From: Glaciimonas immobilis | GTDB taxonomy: Bacteria > Pseudomonadota > Gammaproteobacteria > Burkholderiales > Burkholderiaceae_D | Length of the DNA: 58,382 nucleotides | Reading direction: 5' to 3' | Assembly: GCF_011947285.1 (NCBI RefSeq) | Contig: NZ_JAAOZT010000003.1 | Coordinates: 300,055-358,436, forward strand | Shown: positions 34,939 to 45,197 of the stretch, one piece after another | Layout: every line of letters starts with the position of its first letter | Numbering within the stretch: the first letter of the stretch is position 1 | Position numbers and translations under genes: made by a program | Notes under the pieces: generated by a model | Database searches by the model: none | Seen by the model: only the letters and a program-made list of their open reading frames with translations | What the model was told of the DNA's origin: nothing

Positions 34939-35010
34939 AGAATGCCTTATCACTAAAAGCGACATGGCCCCGCTCAGGGAGGGAAGCGGGAGGTGAATAA
35001 TGCACCTATC
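34903..35010 (-). ncRNA. Candidate small RNA with C-rich hairpin loops between engB and hemB
   Basis: Read on the minus strand, this stretch folds into three consecutive hairpins: AGGTG/CACCT (loop CATTATT), CCCGCT/AGCGGG (loop TCCCTCCCTG) and a 10-pair terminator GCCCTGAAGA/TCTTCAGGGC (loop TCCTCCCCTT) followed by TTTTTT. Both larger loops and the single-stranded link are rich in CCUCC, complementary to Shine-Dalgarno sequences, as in trans-acting C-rich-loop sRNAs of other bacteria. A sigmaE-like promoter lies at the right distance. No minus-strand gene is nearby that needs this terminator. Predicted size about 106 nt. The opposite strand has a 16-residue frame at 35000-35050 with an SD, which I consider less likely. 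Confidence 0.5.
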
Positions 35011-35014
35011 GTTA

Positions 35015-35040
35015 GGAGAGCATTTCCCTTGGAAAGTTCA
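35015..35040 (-). promoter_or_regulatory. SigmaE/ECF-like promoter for the candidate sRNA
   Basis: On the minus strand GAACTT is followed after exactly 16 bases by TCCTAA, close to the RpoE pattern GGAACTT-N16-TCTAA. The expected transcription start falls at about 35008-35010, right at the base of the first hairpin. Confidence 0.4.
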
Positions 35041-35101
35041 AGACTTTTAATATTTTTTTGCCTTTTTTGGTTCCCCTTCCAACCAATCTATCGAGGCCTA
35101 A

Positions 35102-36156
<1,055 letters not shown>

Positions 36157-36157
<1 letters not shown>

Positions 36158-36240
36158 GCTAACGGGGGTGAGCTGGTGCAATTTACCGCCACCCCGTAGC
36201 ATTAAAAAGTCTGGCTTTTACCAGAGGGTAGGGATTTTTT
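36157..36240 (+). terminator. Possible terminator region after hemB
   Basis: An imperfect stem GCTAACGGGGGTG / CACCCCGTAGC straddles 36157-36201, and a smaller one TCTGG/CCAGA follows at about 36211-36226, with a T run near 36235. Neither is perfect. Confidence 0.4.
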
Positions 36241-36421
36241 ATTTACCAGTAGCAGAACGGCCGCGATGGACAAGCAGTCGACATTAACAAACTTTTTGTT
36301 AGCGTTAATCGGTGCACCAACCTCGGCCAGACAACATCATGGCCACTAAAATTTTTTCTAAAGTGCAGCGCTTCTTCTCCCTCATTTTTCGCCCAGTTAA
36401 GCACCACCACACCACCCAACT

Positions 36422-37567
36422 ATGGATATATTTTTAATAGGTGCCACGCAGGTTACCCAGACCAACGACCTGCCGGGAACCGTCCCGGCTGAGGGTTTCT
36501 TGTGGATAGACGCCACTCATGAAGAAGTCACCGCAGACCCTGAAGGCTGGCGCGATCTGATCGCTTGCGCTACCGGCACGCACATTTACGATCCCCATTT
36601 AAAGGATGCGGTTAATCCACTGCATCCGTCTTATTTTGACTCGACGCAGGACTACGGCATGGTGGTGTTCCGCAAGCTATCGCTGCATGGCACAGACTAT
36701 AGCGACTCGGCAGCCATCCCCACTGGCGATGAACCACTTAGCCCGACACCGAACGGAAGCAAGCGTGCGGTACCGGCGGCGCTCAGTAACCTGACTACCC
36801 AGCCGATCACATTTTTTATTCTTGAGAATGCACTGGTGACCGTGCATGAACATCAAAGCCGCACAATTAACGCAACGCGCAACCGTCTGCTGGATTATGC
36901 CAGCAAAGGTAATAAAGCCCTGCATAACAACCGTCTGCCAGCCTCGCCGGAAGATCTGATGCTGCGGCTACTGAATGCGATGGTCGATAAATATCTGGAA
37001 CTACGGCAACCGCTTACCAACCAACTGGATCGCTGGCAACGTGCGTTACTAGATCCGGGCCGACCATTCAAGGACTGGCTAACATTGCTCGATGCGCGGA
37101 TTGAATTGCGAAAACTAGAGAGTTTGTGCGAAGAACAGCATGACGCTATTCAAGAGTTGCGGGATTATTTTGTGGACATGGACGATGACGGCGATGGCGC
37201 AACCATCAGTCGTACCCGCGACCTTTTGCTAGTGCGCGTCAACGACATCATGGAGCATATTAATCGCGTACTGAATCACGCCAGACGGCTTGAATCCTCG
37301 ATCGAATCTGCCGTGCAAATTCACTTTTCCGCGGTCGCCCACAGAACCAACGAAGTTATGCGTACCTTGACAGTAATCACTGCGCTGTTTATGCCGCTTA
37401 CGTTAATTACCGGCATTTTTGGTATGAATTTTGCGGTAATGCCTCTACTGCAAAACAAGACCGGATTTTGGCTCACGATGCTCTCCATGGTCCTGATCGT
37501 CGTGGGAATGCTGGCGTTCTTTCGGCGCCGTCGTTATCTGGAAACTCCGCCCTCGGAGCGGCGTTAA
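36422..37567 (+). CDS. CorA-family magnesium/divalent metal transporter
   Basis: Homopentameric inner-membrane cation channel. The 381-residue protein has a large cytoplasmic N-terminal domain with a long helical region (about 170-310), and two C-terminal membrane segments; the first ends in the selectivity signature GMNF (GIFGMNFAVMP), the second is TGFWLTMLSMVLIVVGMLAFF. The short basic tail is usual. Mg2+ is the default substrate of CorA; Zn2+ export (ZntB branch) cannot be excluded. Alone on the plus strand, with its own terminator. Confidence 0.9.
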   Translation: MDIFLIGATQVTQTNDLPGTVPAEGFLWIDATHEEVTADPEGWRDLIACATGTHIYDPHLKDAVNPLHPSYFDSTQDYGMVVFRKLSLHGTDYSDSAAIPTGDEPLSPTPNGSKRAVPAALSNLTTQPITFFILENALVTVHEHQSRTINATRNRLLDYASKGNKALHNNRLPASPEDLMLRLLNAMVDKYLELRQPLTNQLDRWQRALLDPGRPFKDWLTLLDARIELRKLESLCEEQHDAIQELRDYFVDMDDDGDGATISRTRDLLLVRVNDIMEHINRVLNHARRLESSIESAVQIHFSAVAHRTNEVMRTLTVITALFMPLTLITGIFGMNFAVMPLLQNKTGFWLTMLSMVLIVVGMLAFFRRRRYLETPPSERR

Positions 37568-37620
37568 TTAAGCTAGTCCCTTCACGCTCTCTGCAGCGAT
37601 TAAATTCGCAGTCCAAAAAA

Positions 37621-37654
37621 AATCCTCAACCAAATTGGTGTGAGGATTTTTTTA
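37621..37654 (+). terminator. Intrinsic terminator after the CorA-family gene
   Basis: AATCCTCA pairs with TGAGGATT over a 12-base loop, followed by a T run. A matching A run upstream allows use in the opposite direction for the peroxiredoxin gene. Confidence 0.88.
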
Positions 37655-37675
37655 TGGAACCGAACCGGATCCCGT

Positions 37676-38314
37676 TTATTTATTAGGCTGCGGCGTCAGG
37701 CGCAAATACGGCCGTATCGCTTTGTAGCCTTTCGGAAATTTCTCCCGGATAATTTCTTCATCCTGTAACGACGGCACGATCACCACATCCTCTCCGTCTT
37801 TCCAATTAACAGGCGTCGCCACTGAATGATTGTCAGTCAATTGCAGCGAATCAATCACTCGTAAAATTTCATCGAAATTACGCCCTGTGCTGGCCGGATA
37901 GGTGATGATCAGGCGCACTTTTTTAGCGGGATCAATCACCAATAAAGAGCGCACGGTAGCAGTGGCGCTGGCGTTCGGATGAATGAAGCCATACAACTCG
38001 GACACTTTGCGATCCTCATCCGCGATAATAGGAAAATCGACGATGGTATCTTGCGTTTCGTTAATGTCCTTGATCCATTCCAGATGCTTATTGACCGGAT
38101 CAACGGAGAGCGCAATAACCTTCACGCCCCGCTGCTCAAATTGCGATTTGAGTTTGGAAGTCAACCCTAATTCGGTGGTGCACACGGGAGTGAAATCGGA
38201 AGGATGAGAAAAGAGTACCACCCACGAATCACCCACCCAGTCGTAAAATTTGATCGGGCCCAGTGAAGACTCTTGCTCAAAGTCAGGGGCAACGTCACCA
38301 AGACGTAAGGTCAT
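37676..38314 (-). CDS. 1-Cys peroxiredoxin (Prx6/AhpC-TSA family)
   Basis: Thiol peroxidase that reduces peroxides. The 212-residue protein has the peroxidatic motif SDFTPVCTTE with Cys45 and no other Cys, so it must be a 1-Cys type. The C-terminal Prx domain (TPVNWKDGEDVVIVPSLQDEE) fits the Prx6 branch. The start at 38314 has GGAG seven bases upstream; the frame extends further upstream without support. Confidence 0.95.
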   Translation of the reverse strand: MTLRLGDVAPDFEQESSLGPIKFYDWVGDSWVVLFSHPSDFTPVCTTELGLTSKLKSQFEQRGVKVIALSVDPVNKHLEWIKDINETQDTIVDFPIIADEDRKVSELYGFIHPNASATATVRSLLVIDPAKKVRLIITYPASTGRNFDEILRVIDSLQLTDNHSVATPVNWKDGEDVVIVPSLQDEEIIREKFPKGYKAIRPYLRLTPQPNK

Positions 38315-39007
38315 GTCATTCTCCTTTATACAAACGGTTACCAGACGGATACATGCGTTTGAATCGGCAGAGCGAGGAAGATTCATCAAAAAAACAGTGC
38401 ACAGTGGCGCTAATTTTTCGTTCCTCACTTCGCTACATCTAAAACTATAATCCCATCGTCAGAATTAGCAAACGATTGTTATCGACTATACAAATAACTT
38501 AACTCTATAATTAATATACCGGTTGGTCCGAGAATATTGATACGTAAAATCACATATGGATTCGTCTAAAACCGCATCACGCCAAGCATAAAGGCTGTTG
38601 CAGTTGAATTTGACTTACCCCGTCATAGGCGTTGCCGCTTGTTTCGGCTGTCAGTCGGGAATTGTCGGAATACATGTCTGAGGCGAAGGCGAGTTGGTAT
38701 TTCGACCCGACTGATAGTCGAAATAATTGGGGACCCGCCAACGGCGGGCAACGCCTCTGCGGTCGCCTTCTTTTTGGATACTCTTTTCTGCGGGGGCGCC
38801 TAGCCGAAGCAAGAAAAAGTGACTTGGTGCAGGGCCGCCCCGACTAGCACCCACGGAGTACAAACCGTTTTAGTTAGCGAACAATCGCACCATCGCGATT
38901 ACAGGATGCAAAAATCTATCTCAATAAATCCACAGTCAACACGACCTAATCCTAAACAACTAATCTTACCGCCCCCATCCAATACGAAAGTTAAAAATCC
39001 CGCAAAT
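38315..39007. other. Long gap between the peroxiredoxin gene and dsbD
   Basis: About 690 bases with no credible gene. Short frames have compositions unlike proteins. The stretch 38735-38845 looks like a degenerate copy of an intergenic repeat. A- and T-rich sequence near 38440-38580 probably holds the peroxiredoxin promoter. Confidence 0.5.
38735..38845. repeat. Degenerate dispersed intergenic repeat
   Basis: The order ACGGCGGGCAACGC, CGGTCGCCTTCTTTTTGG, GATACTCTTTTC, GCCGAAGCAAGAAAAAGTGAC matches, from memory, a repeat common between genes in Burkholderiales, where a CTTTTCTTTG arm pairs with CAAAGAAAAG. Here the arms TTTTCT and AGAAAAAG are decayed. Not tested by search. Confidence 0.45.
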
Positions 39008-40903
39008 TTACGATCGCTTATCCAACACCGCCAACGACCGCGTAAATTTATCCGCATTCTGAAACCCAATAACTCTCCCCCCCGCCAATTTCTTTCCTTG
39101 ATGATCAAACAAAATGATCCCCGGCGGACCGAATAAGTTAAAACGCTTAAGCATGGCTTTGTCATCAGCGTTGTTGGCAGTCACATCAATTTGCAGCAAC
39201 ACGATATTATCGAACTGCGCTTTTACCCGCGGATCGGTAAACGTAAATTTTTCCATTTCTTTACACGACACACACCAGTCAGCATAAAAATCCAGCAGCG
39301 CAGCTTTACCATTTGTTTGCGCCAGCGCTGCATCCAGTTCCGCAACCGATTTGACTCTGACAAACTCGGCATGCGTAGATTGCCTAGATTGCGCGACGCC
39401 CAGATGCCCAAGCGGCATCAACACATCGCGCCCGCCAGTTGCCACGCTGACCAACTGCAACAGACCCAGCGTCGCAAACACCAGCCCGGCGGCCTTGGAA
39501 ACCCAACTGGTAGAGGCGTGCCACAGCAAATAAGCACCATAACCAACGCCCAACGCTACCCAACATAAAATCTGCACCGCAGCCGGAATCACCGGAGCAA
39601 TCATCCACACTGCAACGCCCAGCATCAATACGCCGAAGAAGCGCTTCACCGACTCCATCCACGCACCAGCGCGCGGTAACAATGCGCCTGCGGAAATACC
39701 GACCAACAATAACGGCACACTCATCCCGATGGCCATGGCAAACAACGCACTGCCACCAATTACCACGTTACGGCTCTGACTGATGTACACCAATGCCCCT
39801 GCGAGCGGCGCAGCCACGCACGGCCCGACGATCAGCGCCGACAGTGCGCCCATCACAAATACACCGGCCAGTTTGCCTGCCGATTGCTTATCCGATGCTT
39901 GCGACAATCTGGTTTGCATCGATCCCGGTAATTGCAGTTGATAGACGCCGAACATGGATAACGACATCAGCACCATCAGCAGTGCGAATGCTGACAACAC
40001 CCAAGCATTCTGTAGTGCGGCAGACAACCCCTCTCCAGCGAGTCCGGCTGCAACGCCCAGCGCGGTATAAACCAGCGCCATTCCCATCACGTACGCAATC
40101 GACAGGATGAACGCACGACGCCGCTTAACCAGCGCGCCTTCCCCGACGATAATGGATGACAAAATCGGTACCATGGGCAACACGCATGGCGTGAACGATA
40201 GTCCCAGCCCCAATAACAAAAACAGCGGCATGATGACAAGCAGCTTACCGCCTTTTAATGATGATTCTATGTGCCCGACATCCGAATCGGTGGCAGGATC
40301 TGACCCAGATGCGCTAACATCGGCAACTGCAGTATCAGGCGTTACCGCCGCGCTGGACTGTTGCGTTCCGGTTGCGTTGGGGCGATTGGGACTATCAATC
40401 GCAGGGCCGGCGCCCTTGGCCGCCGCTATCGCACTCATTAGTCCCCCGCCTCCGATAGCGCCATCAGGCGACAGGCTAATGCGATGCTCCATTGGAGGAT
40501 AACAAAGGCCCTTGTCGGCGCAGCCCTGCCCCGCTACGATCAGCGTGAACACCTTGGCTGCCTCAACGGGAATGTGGATCGTGACGCTGTGGTGATAGGT
40601 CTCTACATTCTTTTGAAAAGTCTGGTCGAATTTGATAACACCGGCGGGTATCTTGGGTTCTCCCAACGTCGCACCGTCGGCTTTAAAACTGAAACGCTCA
40701 CGATACATATAATAACCGTCCGCAATCGCATACGTTACTTCTGCAGTTTTTGGGTCAGCCATCCGGGCGGAAAATTTAAACGCCACTTCTGGCGCCAGAT
40801 AATCCTCATCGGCATGTGCAGATGACGTCGATAACGCCATCGATAACGTCATTAAGGTCAGCAAGACAACAAACACGACGCGCGATTTGAAGCAGTTAAA
40901 CAT
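39008..40903 (-). CDS. dsbD: Thiol:disulfide interchange protein DsbD
   Basis: Carries reducing power from cytoplasmic thioredoxin to the periplasm for DsbC, DsbG and cytochrome c maturation. The 631-residue protein has a signal peptide (to about residue 31), the N-terminal alpha domain with the Cys pair in GQGCADKGLCYPP, eight membrane segments (about 215-470; Cys in SFTPCVLPMVPIL and IVGPCVAAPLAGAL) and a C-terminal thioredoxin-like domain with DWCVSCKEME. All six redox cysteines are present. It overlaps cutA by eight bases. Confidence 0.96.
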   Translation of the reverse strand: MFNCFKSRVVFVVLLTLMTLSMALSTSSAHADEDYLAPEVAFKFSARMADPKTAEVTYAIADGYYMYRERFSFKADGATLGEPKIPAGVIKFDQTFQKNVETYHHSVTIHIPVEAAKVFTLIVAGQGCADKGLCYPPMEHRISLSPDGAIGGGGLMSAIAAAKGAGPAIDSPNRPNATGTQQSSAAVTPDTAVADVSASGSDPATDSDVGHIESSLKGGKLLVIMPLFLLLGLGLSFTPCVLPMVPILSSIIVGEGALVKRRRAFILSIAYVMGMALVYTALGVAAGLAGEGLSAALQNAWVLSAFALLMVLMSLSMFGVYQLQLPGSMQTRLSQASDKQSAGKLAGVFVMGALSALIVGPCVAAPLAGALVYISQSRNVVIGGSALFAMAIGMSVPLLLVGISAGALLPRAGAWMESVKRFFGVLMLGVAVWMIAPVIPAAVQILCWVALGVGYGAYLLWHASTSWVSKAAGLVFATLGLLQLVSVATGGRDVLMPLGHLGVAQSRQSTHAEFVRVKSVAELDAALAQTNGKAALLDFYADWCVSCKEMEKFTFTDPRVKAQFDNIVLLQIDVTANNADDKAMLKRFNLFGPPGIILFDHQGKKLAGGRVIGFQNADKFTRSLAVLDKRS

Positions 40904-41228
40904 TCAGTTCCTTTTTTGTTGCTGCGCCGATCCAGTCAAGATAAGCCGGGAGGCCCTTTACCACCGGTATCGCAATAATTTCCGGCAGGTCGTAAGGATG
41001 AGCCGCTTGAACAAAAGCCTCAAGCTCGCTATAACGGTCCACCGTGGTCTTGATCACCATCGCCACTTCATCCGCGTGCTCGATCACGCCACGCCAAAGA
41101 TAGATGGAATGTACTAGCGGCAAGATATTGACACATGCCGCCAATTTACGTTCCACAAGTTGCTGCGCTAACGCGTTGGCGCCGACGGCATCCGGCATGG
41201 TGGTCATCACTAATATCGGTTCGGGCAT
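40896..41228 (-). CDS. cutA: Divalent cation tolerance protein CutA
   Basis: Small trimeric cytoplasmic protein of the CutA1 family. The 110-residue sequence has LAACVNILPLVHSIYLWRG and HPYDLPEIIAIPV, both family signatures. Its stop lies inside the start of dsbD, the common cutA-dsbD (cutA2) arrangement that gave the copper-tolerance label. Its precise function is unclear across the family. Confidence 0.94.
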   Translation of the reverse strand: MPEPILVMTTMPDAVGANALAQQLVERKLAACVNILPLVHSIYLWRGVIEHADEVAMVIKTTVDRYSELEAFVQAAHPYDLPEIIAIPVVKGLPAYLDWIGAATKKELNV

Positions 41229-41409
41229 GATTACCTCTTTAGACTTTTGCCTGCACGCTGGATTCGGGTCTCACTTTTGCCGCGCAGACGAGATTTAATG
41301 CGAAATCTCTCTCAGAACAATGTCGAACCCTTCCTGATCTTAAGACAATTTTGCATTTTCTGCGCTGTAGACTCCAAATCGCCGAATTCACTCCGGCTTC
41401 AGCTATTTT

Positions 41410-42186
41410 TTATAGCAAACGTCGGCGGGTCAGAACCACCGCGGCGTAAAATCCCACACAACAATACGCAATCAAAATGGCGAGATCAGTGAGCGGCGCA
41501 ACCGGCCAGGTTCCCAATAAAAGTGGTCGTACCAGATTGACAGCCGCGTTCAAGGGCAATATATGCGCAACAATTTGCAGCCACGAAGGCAACTGCGCCG
41601 AAGGATAATAAACGCCGGACAGAAAAATCATGGGCGTCAGCACCAACGTAAAATAATAAGTAAAGAAGTCGTAACCTTTTGCCAGGGCATTAAAAACCAG
41701 CCCCAGTGAGCCAAAAGTCATCCCAATCAAGAACAACAAGGGCAACACCAGCAATGTGTGCGGATGCAGGCCTATACCCAGACAAAACATTACCAGAAGT
41801 ATCGCCACGCCAGAGAAAATCGACTTGGTTGCCGCCCATAACATTTCAGCCAATATCACGTCATCCAACGCCAGAGGCGCGTTCAACAACGCATCCCAGG
41901 TCTTTTGCACATGCATGCGCGAAAAAGCCGAATATAACGCCTCGAAAGAAGCCGCCCACATGATCGACATGCAGATGGAGCCGGACGCCAGATAATGTAT
42001 GTAAGGAATACCATCGACTTGTTTTAACAGACTACCGAGCCCGTAACCAAACGCCAGTAAAGTGATGAGCGGGTCGGCGATGTTGCCCAATACACTGGCG
42101 ACGGCCAGTTTTTTCCACACCAGGAAATTTCGCTGCCAGATAGGCTGGAACCGCCTGGAAAATTCAGGTAGTGCGTAGATATTCAT
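41410..42186 (-). CDS. ABC-2 type exporter permease (NodJ-like)
   Basis: A 258-residue inner-membrane protein with six predicted membrane segments and the NodJ/ABC-2 signature near the C-terminus (PMIFLSGVYYPSAQLPSWLQ). The start at 42186 follows the ATPase stop by one base. The substrate is unknown; relatives include lipo-oligosaccharide (NodIJ) and drug exporters. The rhizobial function should not be transferred. Confidence 0.9.
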   Translation of the reverse strand: MNIYALPEFSRRFQPIWQRNFLVWKKLAVASVLGNIADPLITLLAFGYGLGSLLKQVDGIPYIHYLASGSICMSIMWAASFEALYSAFSRMHVQKTWDALLNAPLALDDVILAEMLWAATKSIFSGVAILLVMFCLGIGLHPHTLLVLPLLFLIGMTFGSLGLVFNALAKGYDFFTYYFTLVLTPMIFLSGVYYPSAQLPSWLQIVAHILPLNAAVNLVRPLLLGTWPVAPLTDLAILIAYCCVGFYAAVVLTRRRLL

Positions 42187-42187
42187 A

Positions 42188-43129
42188 TTAATCCCGCATT
42201 TCACGGCCAGTGAGTTTTAAAAACAAATCTTCAAGGTTCGCAGGTCGGTGAATATAGCGTACGCCTTGCGCCCCTTGCAGGTCGCGCACCAAAGCCTGTG
42301 CATCGTTGGTGTAACAGAATAACGTCTCGCCACTGACCTCGATCCGTGCGGGTTGTTTGGGGCCTTTTTTATTCAGCCAGTCTTTGGCGTTATCGCCGTA
42401 AATTTCTACGACTTCGGATTCAATGTGCTGCGCGATCAAATCGCGCGGCGAACCTTCCGCTATCATTTTGCCGTGATCGACGACCGCGAGACGGTCACAT
42501 AAGCGCTCAGCTTCGTCCATAAAATGCGTCGTCAATAAGATCGTCTTACCTTGGCTAAGCAAGGTCTTCAGGCGCTCCCAGATCATATGGCGGGCCTGTG
42601 GATCAAGGCCTGTGGTCGGCTCATCCATAAAGATCAAATCCGGATCATTAACCAATGAGCGGGCCAAGGTTAAGCGTCGCCGCATGCCGCCAGATAACTC
42701 GTTAATGCGAGCATGCTGCTTGGCTGCCAGATTGGCAAACTCCAGCAACTTTGGAATGCGGGTGTTAATTACGTCGTCCGGTATGCCAAAATAACGACCA
42801 AATACCAGAAGATTCTCTGACACCGTGAAGTCAGGATCAAGGTTATCCCCTTGGGGCACAACGCCGACCCGTAAGCGAGCCAATCGCGCGTCGCCGGGGA
42901 CCGCATGACCAGCCAGGAGAATTTGCCCGCTATCGGGCGTTGTCAGGCCGAGACACAAACGTAACGTCGTAGTCTTGCCTGCACCATTTGGCCCCAGCAA
43001 TCCGTAGCATTCACCCTTCCGTAACGCGAATGACAAACCATCGATAACGATGGTCTTTGCCCCTTTGTTTCCATAGGATTTACGCAGGTCGGTAACATTT
43101 AAGATAGACGTATCGGACTTCAGAGACAT
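42188..43129 (-). CDS. ABC exporter ATP-binding protein (NodI/DrrA-like)
   Basis: A 313-residue ATPase: Walker [11 protein letters not shown]-loop [18 protein letters not shown], signature LSGGM, Walker B LIFMDEP and switch [14 protein letters not shown]. The extra C-terminal domain (about 240-313) is typical of NodI/DrrA-type exporters. Partner of the adjacent permease; the pair forms a two-gene operon. Confidence 0.93.
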   Translation of the reverse strand: MSLKSDTSILNVTDLRKSYGNKGAKTIVIDGLSFALRKGECYGLLGPNGAGKTTTLRLCLGLTTPDSGQILLAGHAVPGDARLARLRVGVVPQGDNLDPDFTVSENLLVFGRYFGIPDDVINTRIPKLLEFANLAAKQHARINELSGGMRRRLTLARSLVNDPDLIFMDEPTTGLDPQARHMIWERLKTLLSQGKTILLTTHFMDEAERLCDRLAVVDHGKMIAEGSPRDLIAQHIESEVVEIYGDNAKDWLNKKGPKQPARIEVSGETLFCYTNDAQALVRDLQGAQGVRYIHRPANLEDLFLKLTGREMRD

Positions 43130-43559
43130 AAATGCTCACTTTAACTAAATTTAAACTTACGTAAAACCGGGTCCGCGACGTCATGCCCTCATTACCACCT
43201 GCGCGGGCGGCAAGCGTAGCCGATAACGTGGGCCGACCAATATGTGCGTCGGGAGGGCTGGCAGGCCCCTTGCGGGACCGATTTGCGTTAGCCATGCATG
43301 AAACCGCGTGGCATCAGTAAGCAGTTTATTAACGGACAACTGCGTTCCATCTCAAACTGATCAATCAACAGCGAATCGTTTGGGCCACATCGCGTACAGC
43401 CCGAAACAACTTCTAGCTTTGAAACCGTCCGGGGTGTTGCCGTCATTGAATAAAGGCGAACTATTTTGCACTTTGCGATAAATCCTGAAAATGCAAAAAA
43501 GCCAGGCAATGCCTGGCTTTCGATTTTAACGCAAAGCGTTATTGGTAACTTGAGACGTA
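43130..43559. other. Gap between the ABC exporter and rplQ
   Basis: 430 bases with no recognisable gene. It holds the terminator of the ribosomal block near 43495-43517 and presumably the promoter of the exporter operon. Short frames here show no family features. Confidence 0.5.
43495..43517 (-). terminator. Terminator of the S10-spc-alpha ribosomal block
   Basis: On the minus strand the stem GCCAGGCA / TGCCTGGC with a single-base loop centre is followed by six T residues, about 40 bases after the rplQ stop. The flanking CTTT on the other side gives weak activity in the other direction. Confidence 0.88.
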
Positions 43560-43955
43560 TTAGTCTGCAGTCGGTACTTCAGCATCGTCGCTAACTTCCG
43601 GACGATCCATCAATTCGATGAAAGCCATTGGTGCATTATCACCAACACGGAAACCCATTTTCAGGATGCGCAGGTAGCCGCCATTACGATTTGCGTAACG
43701 TGGGCCGAGTTCAGCAAACAATTTCAACACCATTTCGCGGTCACGCAGACGGGCGAAAGCCAGACGTTTGTTAGCTAGTGTATCGGTCTTGCCCAATGTC
43801 AGAATCGGTTCAATAACGCGACGCAGTTCTTTAGCTTTTGGCAATGTGGTTTTGATTGCTTCGTGACGCAGCAATGACACAGTCATGTTGCGCAACATAG
43901 CCAGACGATGGGAAGAGGTACGATTTAATTTACGAAGACCGTGACGATGACGCAT
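43560..43955 (-). CDS. rplQ: 50S ribosomal protein L17
   Basis: 131-residue ribosomal protein near the peptide exit tunnel. The start [20 protein letters not shown] and [20 protein letters not shown] are diagnostic. AAGGA precedes the ATG. It is the last gene of the alpha operon, 165 bases after rpoA. Confidence 0.97.
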   Translation of the reverse strand: MRHRHGLRKLNRTSSHRLAMLRNMTVSLLRHEAIKTTLPKAKELRRVIEPILTLGKTDTLANKRLAFARLRDREMVLKLFAELGPRYANRNGGYLRILKMGFRVGDNAPMAFIELMDRPEVSDDAEVPTAD

Positions 43956-44120
43956 GATAATTCCTTTTCAGTTTTGAGTGTATATCCAGCTCTTCGATCA
44001 ATAAGGCAGTTTTGCTTTATCGCGGGCCGGTTAAGACGAGTTAACAACGACTTGGTTAAAATAACCAAAAAATGTCAACAGGGGCGAGATTTTACATCGC
44101 CCGCGTTGAAACGACAAATA

Positions 44121-45098
44121 TTACTTTTCCAGCCCGGCAGGCGGCCAGTTTTCAAGCTTCATACCCAACGTCAGACCACGGGATGCAAGCACTTCTTTGA
44201 TTTCATTCAAAGATTTACGACCCAGATTTGGCGTCTTCAACAGTTCATTTTCGCTACGCTGGATCAAGTCGCCAATGTAGTAAATGTTTTCTGCTTTCAG
44301 GCAATTTGCCGAACGTACTGTCAGCTCCAGATCATCGACCGGACGCAACAGGATAGGATCGACTTGTGGTGCACGCGATGGCGCTTCAGCCGCAGCCTCG
44401 GTGCCTTCCAGCGCAGCAAACACATTCAACTGATCAACCAATACGCGCGCCGACTGACGAATTGCTTCTTCCGGCGTAATCACACCGTTGGTTTCAATAT
44501 TGATGACCAATTTGTCCAGATCAGTGCGTTGTTCGACACGGGCCGACTCAACTGCGTATGACACGCGACGTACTGGTGAAAATGATGCGTCAAGAATAAT
44601 GCGACCAATCGTCTTGTTGGTATCTTCCGACAACCGACGAACGTTACCTGGCACATAACCACGGCCTTTTTCAACCTTGATCTGCATATCCAGCTCACCG
44701 CCACCAGTCAGATGCGCGATAACGTGGTCAGGATTAACAAGCTCAACGTCATGCGGCAAATCGATATCGGATGCCAATACCGCGCCTTCGCCGCCTTTTT
44801 TCAATGTCAGGGTGACTTCGTCGCGGTTGTGCAGTTTGAAAACCACACCTTTCAAATTCAACAGAATATCAACAACGTCTTCTTGCACGCCATCTAACGA
44901 TGAGTACTCGTGCACAACACCAGCGATAGTAACTTCAGTCGGTGCGTAACCTACCATCGACGACAGCAGAACGCGACGCAACGCATTACCCAAAGTGTGA
45001 CCGTAGCCACGTTCAAACGGCTCCATCACGACTTTAGCGTGACCGGCACCGAGTGCTTCAACTTCGATAATACGTGGCTTTAATAAACTGTTTTGCAT
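44121..45098 (-). CDS. rpoA: DNA-directed RNA polymerase subunit alpha
   Basis: 325-residue core RNA polymerase subunit. The N-terminal assembly domain ([19 protein letters not shown]) is followed by a linker and the C-terminal domain that contacts UP elements and activators ([34 protein letters not shown]). AAGGA lies upstream of the ATG. An intrinsic terminator sits between it and rpsD. Confidence 0.98.
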   Translation of the reverse strand: MQNSLLKPRIIEVEALGAGHAKVVMEPFERGYGHTLGNALRRVLLSSMVGYAPTEVTIAGVVHEYSSLDGVQEDVVDILLNLKGVVFKLHNRDEVTLTLKKGGEGAVLASDIDLPHDVELVNPDHVIAHLTGGGELDMQIKVEKGRGYVPGNVRRLSEDTNKTIGRIILDASFSPVRRVSYAVESARVEQRTDLDKLVINIETNGVITPEEAIRQSARVLVDQLNVFAALEGTEAAAEAPSRAPQVDPILLRPVDDLELTVRSANCLKAENIYYIGDLIQRSENELLKTPNLGRKSLNEIKEVLASRGLTLGMKLENWPPAGLEK

Positions 45099-45155
45099 GA
45101 AATGTCCTTTTCAATACCCTCGGCTCATTACACCGATAAGGCTGATGGCATGACG

Positions 45156-45179
45156 AAAAAAGCCCATCCTAAGATGGGC
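45156..45179 (-). terminator. Intrinsic terminator/attenuator between rpsD and rpoA
   Basis: On the minus strand GCCCATC pairs with GATGGGC over a four-base loop (TTAG), followed by six T residues. It begins 18 bases after the rpsD stop. rpoA and rplQ must therefore be reached by partial readthrough or by a promoter in the 57 bases that follow. Confidence 0.8.
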
Positions 45180-45197
45180 AGAGAAAATATTTACAAA

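Noticed and set aside
35000-35050. 16-residue plus-strand frame with a GGAGG site before hemB
   Set aside because: Kept only as an alternative. The SD-like bases are the complement of the C-rich loop region, and the terminator polarity supports a minus-strand RNA instead.
38632-38847. 71-residue plus-strand frame before dsbD
   Set aside because: It covers the degenerate repeat and has no features of a protein family.
42188-43129. Calling the ABC pair a nodulation-factor exporter (NodIJ)
   Set aside because: The family resemblance is real, but no nod genes are near and the substrate cannot be inferred.
43288-43509. 73-residue minus-strand frame after rplQ
   Set aside because: It begins inside the ribosomal terminator hairpin and has no supporting signals.
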